Part shown: positions 21,101 through 29,589 of the stretch, in pieces
Position numbering within the stretch: the first letter of the stretch is position 1
Layout of the letters: every line of letters starts with the position of its first letter
Assembly: GCF_022637455.1 (NCBI RefSeq)
Contig: NZ_CP093341.1
Location: 2,976,001-3,040,000, forward strand
DNA length: 64,000 nucleotides
From: Lysobacter sp. S4-A87
GTDB lineage: Bacteria > Pseudomonadota > Gammaproteobacteria > Xanthomonadales > Xanthomonadaceae
Direction: 5' to 3'
Translations under genes and position numbers: made by a program
Notes under the pieces: generated by a model
Databases searched by the model: none
Told to the model about the DNA's origin: nothing
What the model saw: the letters and a program-made list of their open reading frames with translations, nothing else

Positions 21101-21155
21101 GTTCGCCACCCAGAACGGGCCACGCTACATGCTCGGTTTCCGCTACCAGTTCTGA
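18123..21155 (+). CDS. TonB-dependent receptor, carbohydrate type
   Basis: The protein has 1010 residues. A signal peptide (LLTSALLLALSQPLYAQ) is followed by LDTVVVQGIRGSLTSSM, the plug domain (DIGKFPDTNLAESLQRISGV, then ARVTVRGIGPDYNMVMLNGR) and a 22-strand barrel ending in GFRYQF, as outer-membrane proteins do. It imports a large oligosaccharide across the outer membrane. The size and the downstream halogenase-SapC-cupin genes are typical of Xanthomonadales and Caulobacter sugar receptors. A strong ribosome site (GGGGAGGAG) sits before the ATG. A stable hairpin just after the stop may set its level above that of the genes behind it. Confidence 0.95.
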   Translation: MKQSRVAPKRTLLTSALLLALSQPLYAQQSTSSTEAGQRSATVDEDARTLDTVVVQGIRGSLTSSMNLKRDSQGVVDGIVAEDIGKFPDTNLAESLQRISGVSIDRSLGEGARVTVRGIGPDYNMVMLNGRQMPASSNANGAGVSNSRAFDFANLASEAISSVEVYKTSRASIPPGGIGATINIRTARPLESEPVINVGMKAVHDTSNGNLPDSLQGHDITPEISGIFSQRYFDGKFGVALTGSYQERDFGFSQVGVPNGWRPFRGDENNWGTIPQPGTPGSENITNRPGPTDIYSVPQNLNYSVNGVQRQRTNGQMTLQWQPVDNVTTTLDYTYSENKIQQQRNELSVWFNYGPSVSSWTDGPVAAPLIYKEIINPATSDVSMGGMRLANVNENKSLGFNVDWQVNDALDLSLDYHNSSAETRPDSPWGSAGVLGMSAFVRGDTTADFSRDFPVLTIALPPGVAQVDPSQALVSGSVFNNAYNKSEIEQTQVKGRFEFGEYSGLDFGASYTDVENRTAFGFMQRDTWGGVGTAADYDDSIFSPDNMGDYFESFSGHNDPAFTDRFLLFDFDRLRARAAELTGHPEWYRAPDAFTRDLRTEEKSTGGYMQYTTTFNWSMPLNLAAGVRYEKTEVTSSALVPNATGISWSAANELNLNFGDPGFATLRGEYDYWLPNLDASLDITDSIILRGSYSQTIGRPGWADIQGGRTLDQIVRVDGGTGTQGDPTLKPLLSDNFDLSFEWYFAESSYVSVGYFRKDIENYIGTSQIVDVGGSDGETPFNLHTPVGGGYWNAALANGCPQADVVCIRNYILGNFNGQPGVTATGTDANGNMTGTINGLASDPLASFRITTPANKQDSTLDGWEFNVQHVFGETGFGIAANYTIVDSPDLNYDNAVLGGQFALVGLSDSANLVLFYEKYDWSVRTAYNWRDQFLSAVFDGSGIPNPNYVDDYGQLDISIGYQINEQMSVQFEGINITDETVRVFGRNERQTLFATQNGPRYMLGFRYQF

Positions 21156-21168
21156 TGTTCGCAAGCGT

Positions 21169-21198
21169 CGGGAGTCGCCGGTACGCCGGCGGCTCCCG
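21169..21198. terminator. Intercistronic hairpin after the TonB receptor
   Basis: CGGGAGTCGCCGG at 21169-21181 pairs with CCGGCGGCTCCCG at 21186-21198 (13 bp including one G-T pair) around a TACG tetraloop, the stable UNCG class. It starts 14 nt after the receptor stop and 53 nt before the halogenase start. No T-run follows, so it more likely protects the receptor mRNA or causes partial attenuation than full termination. Confidence 0.65.
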
Positions 21199-21250
21199 TT
21201 CGCTGTCCAGGGGAGGGTGCCACGCTAACTGACGTGGCCAGGGGGACGAT

Positions 21251-22804
21251 TTGAGTCAGGCGGTAAAGCACGTTGTGATCCTGGGCGGTGGCTCGGCAGG
21301 CTGGCTGACGGCGGCGGTACTGGCCGCCGACCACAACGCGGCCTCCGGCACCGGCCTGAAAGTAACCCTGATCGAGTCGCCTGACGTGGCCACCATTGGT
21401 GTTGGCGAGGGCACCTGGCCGACGATGCGCGACACCCTGCGCAGGACCGGCGTCACCGAGACCGACTTCATCCGCGAGTGCGACGGTGCCTTCAAGCAGG
21501 GCTCGAAGTTCGCCCGCTGGACCGAAGATCGCGACGACGATTACTACTACCACCCGTTCGTGCTGCCGCAGGGCTACCTGGAGACGAATGTCGTCGCCGG
21601 CTGGATGCAGCACGCGCAGGTGCCGTTCGGCAAACTGGTGAGCTTCCAGCCGCACCTGTGCGAGGCCGGCAAGGCGCCCAAGCAGTTCTCCACGCCCGAA
21701 TGGGCCGCGGTGGCCAACTACGCCTATCACCTCGACGCCGGCAAGCTCGGCGTGTTCATGCGCAAGCACTGCATCGAACGCCTCGGCGTGCGCCATGTCA
21801 GCGACCACATGACCGGGGTCAACGCACACGACAACGGCGATATCGCCTCGCTGCAGACGCGCGACAACGGCGCCATCGAAGGCGACCTGTTCATCGACTG
21901 CACGGGCATGCGCGCGCTGCTGATCGGCCAGCACTACGGCATCGACATCCAGTCGCAGAAGCATGTCCTGTTCAACGACCGCGCCATCGCGTTGCAGGTG
22001 CCGTACGCCGATCCGCGCCAGGAGATCGCCTGCCAGACCATCTCCACTGCGCAGAGCAGCGGCTGGGTCTGGGACATCGGCCTGCAGACGCGCCGCGGTG
22101 TCGGCCACGTCTACTCGAGCACGCACACGACCGACGAGGCGGCGGCCGACGAACTGCTGAAGTACGTGAAGGCCACCGGCGGGCGCGAGCATGACATCTA
22201 CACGCTGCCGAAGATCACCATCCGCCCGGGCTACCGGCCCAAGTCCTGGCACCGCAACTGCGTCGCGATTGGTCTGTCGAGCGGGTTCATGGAACCGCTG
22301 GAGGCGTCGTCGCTGGTGCTGGTGGAGCTGGCGGCCGGGATGCTGAGCGACCAGCTGCCGGCCACCCGCGGCGACATGGACATCGTTGCGGCCCGCTACA
22401 ACGACTCGTTCCAGTACCGATGGGAGCGGGTGGTCGACTTCCTCAAGCTGCACTACGTGCTGACCAGGCGCACCGACACCGACTACTGGCGCGACAACTG
22501 CCGGCCCGAATCGATCCCGGACCGGTTGAAGGAACTGTTGCAGCTGTGGCGCCACCAGCCGCCGTCGCGCTACGACCTGTACCGGGTGGAGGAAGTGTTC
22601 CCGTCGGCCAGCTACCAGTACATCCTTTACGGGATGGGCTTCCACCCCGACCCGCGCCCGACGACGCGGCGAATGGACGATGTCGCGCGCGCCGAAAGCT
22701 ACTTCCGCGAGGCGGCCGAGCTGACCCGCAAGATGCTCGCGGCGCTGCCGGGACATCGCGAGATGCTCGACCACGTCATGACGCGGGGGATGTCGCGGAT
22801 CTAG
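21251..22804 (+). CDS. Flavin-dependent halogenase-family protein (first copy)
   Basis: The protein has 517 residues. The FAD loop is VVILGGGSAGWLTAAVLA and the IGVGEGTWPTMRDTL segment follows. The lysine (K82 in GAFKQGSKF) and glutamate (E348 in GFMEPLEAS) that activate hypohalous acid in PrnA/PyrH are both kept. The WxWxIP motif is changed to GWVWDIGL, so true halogenase activity is unsure. Such genes sit beside sugar TonB receptors in many Xanthomonadales, where their role is unknown. The start is a TTG with a strong CAGGGGGA site; no in-frame ATG lies near. Confidence 0.85.
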   Translation: MSQAVKHVVILGGGSAGWLTAAVLAADHNAASGTGLKVTLIESPDVATIGVGEGTWPTMRDTLRRTGVTETDFIRECDGAFKQGSKFARWTEDRDDDYYYHPFVLPQGYLETNVVAGWMQHAQVPFGKLVSFQPHLCEAGKAPKQFSTPEWAAVANYAYHLDAGKLGVFMRKHCIERLGVRHVSDHMTGVNAHDNGDIASLQTRDNGAIEGDLFIDCTGMRALLIGQHYGIDIQSQKHVLFNDRAIALQVPYADPRQEIACQTISTAQSSGWVWDIGLQTRRGVGHVYSSTHTTDEAAADELLKYVKATGGREHDIYTLPKITIRPGYRPKSWHRNCVAIGLSSGFMEPLEASSLVLVELAAGMLSDQLPATRGDMDIVAARYNDSFQYRWERVVDFLKLHYVLTRRTDTDYWRDNCRPESIPDRLKELLQLWRHQPPSRYDLYRVEEVFPSASYQYILYGMGFHPDPRPTTRRMDDVARAESYFREAAELTRKMLAALPGHREMLDHVMTRGMSRI

Positions 22805-22893
22805 GGCCGCGGATCCAGGGTCGCGGCCGCGCGCAGGGACGCCCCGGCGGCATAGGATAGGAACTCACGCGTTTGCCAGGACACACCAGGGCC

Positions 22894-23616
22894 ATGCCGA
22901 ACCACGTACTGCTCAACAACATCGATCACATGAGCCTTCGCGTCGATACCGGGCACGACCCCGCGCTGGGCGACGATGTCATGTTCACCGTCACGTTCCC
23001 GGCGGAGTTCCGCAACGTCCAGGCGCATTACCCGATCGTGTTCCACAAGGACGCGCAGGGAGAGCTGCAGCCGGTGGCACTGTTCGGCTTCCATCAGGGC
23101 AATCAAGGGCAGGGCAGCAACCTGTTCCTCGATGGCGGACGCTGGGACGCGAGCTACGTGCCGCTGGCGATCGAGCGCCAGCCGTTCCTGATCGGTCGCG
23201 ATGGCGAGGAACTGATGGTGCACATCGACCTCGACCACCCTCGCGTGCGCAGCGACCGCGGCGAGATGCTGTTCCGCGACCAGGGCGGCACCACCGACTA
23301 CCTCGACCGCATCACCTCGGTGCTGATGACGCTGCACGATGGCCTGGGCAGCACGCCGGCGTTCATGGAGGTACTGCTGCGGCACAACCTCATCGAGTCG
23401 TTCACCCTGGATGTCGAGCTCGATGACCGCTCGCTCAACCGGCTGGTCGGCTTCTACACCATCAATGAAGAACGGCTGCGCGCACTCGATGCCGATGCCG
23501 TCAACGAGCTGCACCGCGCCGGTTACCTGGAGCCGGTGTACATGGTGGTCGCGTCGGTTTCGCGCTTCCGTGACCTGATCGCGCGGATGAATCGCCGCCA
23601 TGCTGCAGGGCACTAG
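22894..23616 (+). CDS. SapC-family protein
   Basis: The protein has 240 residues and the SapC-domain pattern (MPNHVLLNNIDHMSLRVDTG, VHIDLDHPRV, FTLDVELDD, then NEERLRALDADAVNELHRAG). The name comes from a Campylobacter S-layer locus, but in Xanthomonadales and Caulobacterales the gene regularly follows TonB receptors together with tryptophan-halogenase and cupin genes. Its biochemical role is unknown, and no signal peptide is present. The start at 22894 was preferred over 22873. It overlaps the cupin gene by 17 nt. Confidence 0.85.
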   Translation: MPNHVLLNNIDHMSLRVDTGHDPALGDDVMFTVTFPAEFRNVQAHYPIVFHKDAQGELQPVALFGFHQGNQGQGSNLFLDGGRWDASYVPLAIERQPFLIGRDGEELMVHIDLDHPRVRSDRGEMLFRDQGGTTDYLDRITSVLMTLHDGLGSTPAFMEVLLRHNLIESFTLDVELDDRSLNRLVGFYTINEERLRALDADAVNELHRAGYLEPVYMVVASVSRFRDLIARMNRRHAAGH

Positions 23617-24619
23617 CGCCATTCCCGAGCGGGCGGGCGTTGATCCGCACGCCATCCCGCAGGAGCTGCTGCAGTCCGGCGAGCCCATCGTGCTGCGCGG
23701 ACTGGTCGCGCAGTGGCCGATGGTGCAGGCCGGCCGCGAATCCGCCGAAGCAGCGGTCAGCTACCTGGCCGGCTTCGAGCGTCCACAAGCGCCGCCGGTG
23801 GTCGCCACCGTCGGTCCGCCGGAGATCGGCGGGCGCTTTTTCTACAACGACGACATGAGCGGCTTCAACTTCCGCCAGGAGAAGGTGCCGCTCGGCGTGG
23901 CCCTCAAGACCCTGCTGAAGTACGCGCAGCAGGACACGTCGCCTGCGATCTACATCGGCTCGACCACCATCGATACCTGGCTGCCCGGGTTCCGCACGGG
24001 CAACGACCTGTCGATCCCCGGCGCCGAACCGCTGGCCAGTATCTGGATCGGCAACCGCACCCGCATCGCCGCGCACCAGGACGTCCCCGACAACCTGGCC
24101 TGCGTCGTGGCGGGCCGTCGCCGCGTGACCCTGTTCCCGCCGGCGCAGCTGCCCAACCTGTACATCGGTCCGCTCGATCACACGCCGGCCGGGCAGCCGA
24201 TCAGCCTGGTCGACTTCGCCGCACCCGACTACGCACGCTTCCCGCGATTCGCCCAGGCGCAGCAGCACGCGCTCAGCGCCGAGCTTGGACCGGGCGACGC
24301 GGTGCTGATCCCGAGCCTGTGGTGGCACCACATGGAGGCGCTGGAACCGTTCAATGTGCTGGTCAACTACTGGTGGCGGCAGACGCCGGCGTGGATGGAC
24401 ACGCCGATGAACGCGCTGATGCTGGCGATCATGACCGTGCGCGACCTGCCCCCGGACCAGCGCGCCAACTGGGAGGACGTGTTCCGTCACTACGTCTTCC
24501 AGCCTGGCGAGGCCACCGCCGACCACATTCCCGAGAGCGCGCGCCGCGTGCTCTCGCCCCTCGATGAAACCCAGGCGCGCAGTCTGCGTGCGCGCCTGCT
24601 GCAACGACTCAACCGCTGA
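23600..24619 (+). CDS. Cupin-8/JmjC-like Fe(II)/2-oxoglutarate oxygenase
   Basis: The protein has 339 residues. The cupin_8 fold is visible in EPIVLRGLVAQWP at the front, then the metal motif H159-x-D161 in RIAAHQDVPDN and the distal His (H243 or H244) in PSLWWHHMEAL. The set matches a 2-oxoglutarate-dependent hydroxylase of the FIH/JmjC type that modifies proteins or small molecules in the cytoplasm. It starts inside the SapC gene end and is followed 10 nt later by the second halogenase, within one operon. The substrate is unknown. Confidence 0.85.
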   Translation: MLQGTSAIPERAGVDPHAIPQELLQSGEPIVLRGLVAQWPMVQAGRESAEAAVSYLAGFERPQAPPVVATVGPPEIGGRFFYNDDMSGFNFRQEKVPLGVALKTLLKYAQQDTSPAIYIGSTTIDTWLPGFRTGNDLSIPGAEPLASIWIGNRTRIAAHQDVPDNLACVVAGRRRVTLFPPAQLPNLYIGPLDHTPAGQPISLVDFAAPDYARFPRFAQAQQHALSAELGPGDAVLIPSLWWHHMEALEPFNVLVNYWWRQTPAWMDTPMNALMLAIMTVRDLPPDQRANWEDVFRHYVFQPGEATADHIPESARRVLSPLDETQARSLRARLLQRLNR

Positions 24620-24629
24620 GGAAGACGGC

Positions 24630-26159
24630 ATGACGAGCGACAACACCAGTTTCCCGCCCAAGGCAATACGGCGCGTGGTCATTGCCGGTGGCGGCACCGC
24701 TGGCTGGATGGCGGCCGCCGCGCTGTCGCGGACGCTGGGCAAAGTGCTCGACATCACCCTGATCGAGTCGGAAGAGATCGGCACCGTCGGCGTGGGCGAG
24801 GCGACGATCCCGACGCTGGTGACCTTCCACCGGCTGCTCGACATCAACGAGCAGGAGTACATGTCGGCGGTGAAGGGCACCATCAAGCTCGGCATCTCGT
24901 TCGAGAACTGGCTCGACGAAGGCCACCGCTACATCCACTCCTTCGGCATCAGCGGCAAGGACCACTGGTCGGCCGGCTTCCAGCATTTCTGGATGCGCGG
25001 GCGCGAGCTTGGCATCGCCAGCGGGTACGAGGACTATTGCGTCGAGCTCAAGGCCGCGCTCGAGGACAAGTTCGCGCACCTGCCGCGCGGCGGCATCAAC
25101 TACGCCTACCACATGGACGCGAGCCTCTACGCGCGCTTCCTGCGTACCCTGAGCCAGGGCCATGGCGCGCGCCGCATCGAAGGCAAGATCGTCGATATCG
25201 AAACCGACGCGGCATCGGGTTTCATCACCGCGCTCAAGCTCGCCGACGGTTCCACCGTCGAAGGCGACCTGTTCATCGACTGCACCGGCTTCCGCGCGCT
25301 GCTGATCGGCAAGACCCTCGGCGTCGGCTTCGAGGACTGGTCGCACTGGCTGTTCAATGACAGCGCCCTGGCCACGCAGACCATGGCGGTACGCGATGCG
25401 GTGCCCTATACGCGCGCCATCGCCGGCAAGTCCGGCTGGCAGTGGCGCATCCCGCTGCAGCACCGCGTCGGCAACGGCATCGTCTATTCCAGCCGCCACA
25501 TGAGCGACGACGAGGCCAAGCACGAATTCCTGTCCAGCGTCGAAGGCGAGATCATCAAGGATCCGTGGCCGATCCGGTTCAAGCCGGGACAGCGCAAGAA
25601 GAGCTGGGAAAAGAACTGCGTGGCGCTGGGCCTGGCCGGCAGCTTCATCGAGCCGCTGGAATCGACCACCATCCACCTGATCCAGCGCGGCATCGTCCAC
25701 CTGCTGCGGATGTTCCCGCAGGTGATCAGCCAGCCCGACATCGACCAGTACAACGCCACGCTCGATTCGGAACTGCAGCACGTGCGCGACTTCGTCGTCC
25801 TGCACTACCACCTCAGCAACCGTCGCGATTCGCAGTACTGGCGCGACATCGCCGCGATGGAGATTCCGGCGACGCTCAAGCACCGCATCGACCTGTTCCG
25901 CGAGACCGGCAAGGTGTTCCGCCAGGCCGAGGAACTGTTCGCCGAGAACTCGTGGATCCAGGTGATGATGGGGCAGGGCATCATGCCCAGGCACTACCAC
26001 CCCACCGCCGACGTGATGAGCCAGGCCGACCTGGGCCGCTTCCTCGACGACATCCGTCGCAATGTCGACAGCACGGTGAGGGCGCTACCGCAGCACCAGG
26101 CCTACATCGACCAGTACTGTCCGGGCCCGCGCGAGCCGGCGCCGGTCAGAGCGACCTGA
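24630..26159 (+). CDS. Flavin-dependent tryptophan halogenase-family protein (second copy)
   Basis: The protein has 509 residues from the ATG at 24630, which has GAGGA 6 nt upstream. All halogenase landmarks are present: VVIAGGGTAGWMAAAALS (FAD), GVGEATIPTLVTF, K86 in GTIKLGISF, GWQWRIPL (intact WxWxIP) and E341 in SFIEPLEST. It is therefore a more complete halogenase than the copy at 21251. The family chlorinates indoles or phenols with FADH2 supplied by a separate reductase, and no reductase gene is visible nearby. The link to sugar uptake is genetic only. Confidence 0.88.
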   Translation: MTSDNTSFPPKAIRRVVIAGGGTAGWMAAAALSRTLGKVLDITLIESEEIGTVGVGEATIPTLVTFHRLLDINEQEYMSAVKGTIKLGISFENWLDEGHRYIHSFGISGKDHWSAGFQHFWMRGRELGIASGYEDYCVELKAALEDKFAHLPRGGINYAYHMDASLYARFLRTLSQGHGARRIEGKIVDIETDAASGFITALKLADGSTVEGDLFIDCTGFRALLIGKTLGVGFEDWSHWLFNDSALATQTMAVRDAVPYTRAIAGKSGWQWRIPLQHRVGNGIVYSSRHMSDDEAKHEFLSSVEGEIIKDPWPIRFKPGQRKKSWEKNCVALGLAGSFIEPLESTTIHLIQRGIVHLLRMFPQVISQPDIDQYNATLDSELQHVRDFVVLHYHLSNRRDSQYWRDIAAMEIPATLKHRIDLFRETGKVFRQAEELFAENSWIQVMMGQGIMPRHYHPTADVMSQADLGRFLDDIRRNVDSTVRALPQHQAYIDQYCPGPREPAPVRAT

Positions 26160-26169
26160 GGCCCGCCAC

Positions 26170-27942
26170 GTGCGCGCGCTCGACGAGGCCGGTGGCGTCT
26201 GCCGCCGGGTCAGGCGAAGAGCGGGCCCGGTCGCGGCCTGCGCGCTCATCGCCTGCTGCCTGCTCGCCGCGCCGCCCGCCAATGCGGGTGGTTTCCTGCG
26301 CGCACAGGCCAGGCAGATCGTCGACGAGCAGGGCAACCCCGTGCTGTTGCGCGGCATCGGCCTGGGCGGCTGGATGCTGCAGGAAGGCTACATGCTGGAA
26401 GTGCCTGGCAGCGGCACCCAGCGTTCGATCCGCAAGCGCATCAGCGAGCTGATCGGTCCGGAGAAGGCCGAAGTGTTCTACCAGGCGTGGCGCGACAACC
26501 ATGTCACCAAGGCCGACATCGACGCACTGGCGGCATGGGGCTTCAACTCGGTGCGCCTGCCGATGCACTACGAGCTCTACACGTCGCCGGTGTCGGAAGA
26601 GCCAGTGCATGGCCAACAGACCTGGCGAGAGGAAGGCTTCCGTCGAACCGACCAGCTGCTGTCGTGGGTGAAGGCCAATGGCATGTACCTGGTGCTGGAC
26701 CTGCACGCGGCGCCTGGCGGGCAGGGCAACGACCTCAACATCGCCGATCGCGACCCGGCCGCGCCGTCGCTGTGGGACGACGCCGCCAACCGCGACAAGA
26801 TGGTCGCGCTGTGGCGAAAGCTGGCCGAGCGCTACAAGGACGAGCCGGCCATCGCCGCCTACGACATCATCAACGAGCCCAACTGGGGTTTCGCCGACGC
26901 GGCCGACAAGCACGGTTGCAGCGAGAACGGCAACGCGCCGCTGCGCGAGCTGCTCGTGCGCACCACCCGGGCGATCCGCGAGATCGACCGTCGCCACATC
27001 GTCGTGATCGAGGGCAACTGCTGGGGCAACAACTACCGAGGCGTGCTCGACCAGGGCCCGTGGGACGACAACCTGGTGATCAGCTTCCACAAGTACTGGA
27101 ACGGCACCGGCCGCGACACCATCAAGGACCAACTGGCCTTGCGCGAGCGCTGGAACATGCCGCTGTGGCTGGGCGAGACCGGCGAGAACTCCAACGACTG
27201 GCTCACCCGCACCATGGCCACGGTCGAGTCCGAAGGCATCGGCTGGGCGGTCTGGCCGATGAAGAAGATCCGCTACAACAACCCGCTGCAGATCCAGCCC
27301 AATGCCGGTTACGACAAGGCGCTGGCGTACTGGCGCGGCGAGGGCGGCAAGCCGGCGCCGGCAGAGGCGCAAGCGGCGCTGATGACGCTGGCTGCGCACG
27401 ATATCCGCTTCGAGCACAACACGTTCCATCCGGACGTCGTCGATGCCCTGCTGCGTGCGCCGGGCGATGATCGCAGCGTGCCGTTCAAGGACCATCGCAT
27501 CGGCGCGGGCGGCGGCACGATCGCCGCCGTCGACTTCGACATGGGGCGCAATGGCGTCGCCTACCGCGACCTGACGCCCGCAAACGAAAGCGGCAAGCCA
27601 AACACCGACTGGAACCCTTCGAAGACCTACCGCAATGATGGCGTCGACCTGGCCGCCGGCAACGATGGCCTGCAGGTCGACGACATGCAGCCGGGCGAGT
27701 GGTTGAAGTACACCTTCATGGCCGCCAGTGCGGGCCGTTACGAGTTGCAGCTGCTGGGCAGTCGCGGCGAGGCACGGGTCACCCTCAACGGTGTGGTGGT
27801 CGGGAAAGCCGCGACCGGACGGCCGCGCGCGGTGGCGCTGCTCGAAGGGCGCAACACGCTCGTGATCGAGGCCGTCAGTGCCGGCACCGACCTGCAGTCC
27901 CTCCAGTTCAGGCCGCTGCCCGCGGCATCGGAGCGCAGATGA
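26170..27942 (+). CDS. GH5-type glucanase with C-terminal CBM6-like module
   Basis: The protein has 590 residues with a GTG start. A basic leader and hydrophobic segment (ACALIACCLLAAPPANAGG) form the signal. The GH5 barrel spans about 45-400: GFNSVRLPMHYEL, acid/base E236 in YDIINEPNWG, SFHKYWNG and nucleophile E336 in PLWLGETGEN. Residues 420-590 look like a CBM6-type beta-sandwich (NDGLQVDDMQPGEWLKYTF, then AGRYELQLLGS). It probably cuts beta-glucan outside the cytoplasm. Its stop overlaps the glucokinase ATG. Confidence 0.88.
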   Translation: MRALDEAGGVCRRVRRRAGPVAACALIACCLLAAPPANAGGFLRAQARQIVDEQGNPVLLRGIGLGGWMLQEGYMLEVPGSGTQRSIRKRISELIGPEKAEVFYQAWRDNHVTKADIDALAAWGFNSVRLPMHYELYTSPVSEEPVHGQQTWREEGFRRTDQLLSWVKANGMYLVLDLHAAPGGQGNDLNIADRDPAAPSLWDDAANRDKMVALWRKLAERYKDEPAIAAYDIINEPNWGFADAADKHGCSENGNAPLRELLVRTTRAIREIDRRHIVVIEGNCWGNNYRGVLDQGPWDDNLVISFHKYWNGTGRDTIKDQLALRERWNMPLWLGETGENSNDWLTRTMATVESEGIGWAVWPMKKIRYNNPLQIQPNAGYDKALAYWRGEGGKPAPAEAQAALMTLAAHDIRFEHNTFHPDVVDALLRAPGDDRSVPFKDHRIGAGGGTIAAVDFDMGRNGVAYRDLTPANESGKPNTDWNPSKTYRNDGVDLAAGNDGLQVDDMQPGEWLKYTFMAASAGRYELQLLGSRGEARVTLNGVVVGKAATGRPRAVALLEGRNTLVIEAVSAGTDLQSLQFRPLPAASERR

Positions 27943-28964
27943 ACAACGCCGCGGCGTTGGCAAGGCGGGCAGGCACGCGCGTGCTGGTCAGCGACATCGG
28001 CGGCACCAATGCGCGTTTCGGCCTGGCGGACGTTGGCAGTCGCGGCATGTTGCTGGACGGCAGCATCCGCGAGTTTCCGGTGGCGGCGTTCCCCTCGCTC
28101 AGCGAGGCGGCCGCGAGCTACCTGGACATGCAGCACGAGCGTGTGGACGCCGCGGTGTTCGCCGTGGCCGGTCGCATCCTCGGCGACGAGGTCCGCATCA
28201 CCAACCACCCATGGGTGATATCGCGCGAGCGGACGCAGCGCGCGCTTGGCGTCGCACACGTGGCGTTGCTCAACGATTTCGCAGCGCAGGCCATGGCCAT
28301 CACCTGTCTGGAGCGCGACGACGTCGTCGCGATCGGTGGGCGGGACTGGCGCCCCTTCGACGCGCGAATGCCGCGCACATACGCGGTGATCGGTCCGGGC
28401 ACCGGGCTCGGCGTCGGTGGGCTGATGGTGCGCAACGGCAGGTGCCATACCCTCGAAACCGAAGGCGGCCACGCCGGATTCGCGCCGGTGACGGTGGCGG
28501 ACCTGCGCTTGCTGGAATGCCTCATCGGCCGGTTCGGCCGCGTCTCGTGCGAGCGGCTCGTGTCGGGCCCCGGCCTCGTGAATCTGTACAGCGCCGTGTG
28601 CGAGATCCACGGCCGCGCAGCGGACGTGCTGGAGCCATCGGCGATCACGGCGAGGGCAGCGGCAGGCGATGCGGATTGCCAACAGGCGATCGAAGTGTTC
28701 TGCGAGGCCTTCGGCTCCATGGCCGGCGACCTGGTGCTGACGCACGGCGCCTGGGATGGCGTGTTCCTCGCCGGTGGGCTCGTGCCGAAACTCCTGCCCG
28801 CACTGCAGGCGTCATCGTTCCGCGCGCGCTTCGAAAGCAAGGGCCGCTTCTCTTCGGCGTTGGCCGACGTTCCATCCCTCGCCATCGTGCATCCCAGCTC
28901 CGGGCTGCTGGGTGCGGCCGCACACGCAGCGGAGCTGTTTCACTCACCGCCTGCGCGAGGCTAG
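27939..28964 (+). CDS. glk: Glucokinase
   Basis: The protein has 341 residues. VLVSDIGGTNARFGLA is the phosphate-binding loop of ROK-independent (Glk-type) glucokinases, followed by ITNHPWVISRERTQRALG, VALLNDFAAQAMA (catalytic Asp), GPGTGLGVGGLM and ETEGGHAGFAPV. It phosphorylates cytoplasmic glucose with ATP. The start overlaps the GH5 stop by 4 nt (ATGA), so glucose release and phosphorylation are co-expressed. It is the last gene of the glucan operon. Confidence 0.95.
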   Translation: MNNAAALARRAGTRVLVSDIGGTNARFGLADVGSRGMLLDGSIREFPVAAFPSLSEAAASYLDMQHERVDAAVFAVAGRILGDEVRITNHPWVISRERTQRALGVAHVALLNDFAAQAMAITCLERDDVVAIGGRDWRPFDARMPRTYAVIGPGTGLGVGGLMVRNGRCHTLETEGGHAGFAPVTVADLRLLECLIGRFGRVSCERLVSGPGLVNLYSAVCEIHGRAADVLEPSAITARAAAGDADCQQAIEVFCEAFGSMAGDLVLTHGAWDGVFLAGGLVPKLLPALQASSFRARFESKGRFSSALADVPSLAIVHPSSGLLGAAAHAAELFHSPPARG

Positions 28965-28973
28965 AGTTGCAGC

Positions 28974-29324
28974 ATGAGCAACCGTCTCTTCGTTTATGGA
29001 ACCCTCGCACCGGGGCGGCCCAATGCGCACGTGTTGGCCGACGTGCCTGGAACCTGGGAGCCGGCCACGGTTCGTGGAACGCTGTTGCAGCAGGGATGGG
29101 GCGCCGCGATTGGCTATCCGGGGATCGTCCTGGACGAATCAGGCAACGAGGTCGACGGTCTTGTCTTCACCTCGGACGAGCTTGTCGGCCACTGGTCGCG
29201 CCTGGACGATTTCGAGGGCGATGGCTATGAGCGAGTGCTGACGGTGGCGACACTGCAGGACGGCACGCAGGTCCAGGCCTTCGTCTATCAGCTAAGTGAT
29301 CGACCTTCTGCCGAGTGCATCTGA
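28974..29324 (+). CDS. Gamma-glutamylcyclotransferase-family protein
   Basis: The protein has 116 residues with the GGCT/AIG2 fold: RLFVYGTLAPGRPNAHVL is the YGTL substrate loop, and LVGHWSRLDDFEGDGYER carries the catalytic Glu in DFEG. It would cyclise a gamma-glutamylamine or related compound to 5-oxoproline. It lies 9 nt after glk, so it may ride on the same transcript, but the function is unrelated. It marks the left edge of the accessory segment. Confidence 0.88.
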   Translation: MSNRLFVYGTLAPGRPNAHVLADVPGTWEPATVRGTLLQQGWGAAIGYPGIVLDESGNEVDGLVFTSDELVGHWSRLDDFEGDGYERVLTVATLQDGTQVQAFVYQLSDRPSAECI

Positions 29325-29390
29325 CCCTGTCGGTGCGCAGATTGTGGCTGCCATCGTCGATGGCTGGCGGCAGATTTACCACTCGTGGCA

Positions 29391-29576
29391 TCAGTCCTTT
29401 GTGACGTCATTTTCCAGATTTCCCATCGAATGAGCTACGCCACCGGCAAGTAGAGAAACGACGCCAGCGCAGATGAATATCCCGACAAGGGCCTTAAATG
29501 CCGGAAAACCCATGGCCACCATGGCAAACGAGGCTATCGCCCCCAGCAAGGAAATCAACCCAGCCTTGAGTACCAT
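29391..29576 (-). CDS. Small hydrophobic membrane protein
   Basis: The product has 61 residues with two membrane-spanning stretches (MVLKAGLISLLGAIASFAMV, then FKALVGIFICAGVVSLLAGG) and a short polar tail. An AAGGAG site 8 nt before the ATG supports translation. The local composition looks less GC-rich than the flanks. It lies beside an RHS remnant, so it could be a leftover immunity-type protein, but I recognise no family. Confidence 0.55.
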   Translation of the reverse strand: MVLKAGLISLLGAIASFAMVAMGFPAFKALVGIFICAGVVSLLAGGVAHSMGNLENDVTKD

Positions 29577-29589
29577 CGAGATCGCTCCT

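Noticed and set aside
18060-21164. 1034-codon open frame opposite the TonB receptor
   Set aside because: It is the antisense shadow of a clear receptor gene; the residue mix is Arg/Val/Ala/His-rich with no domain, and it lacks a ribosome site.
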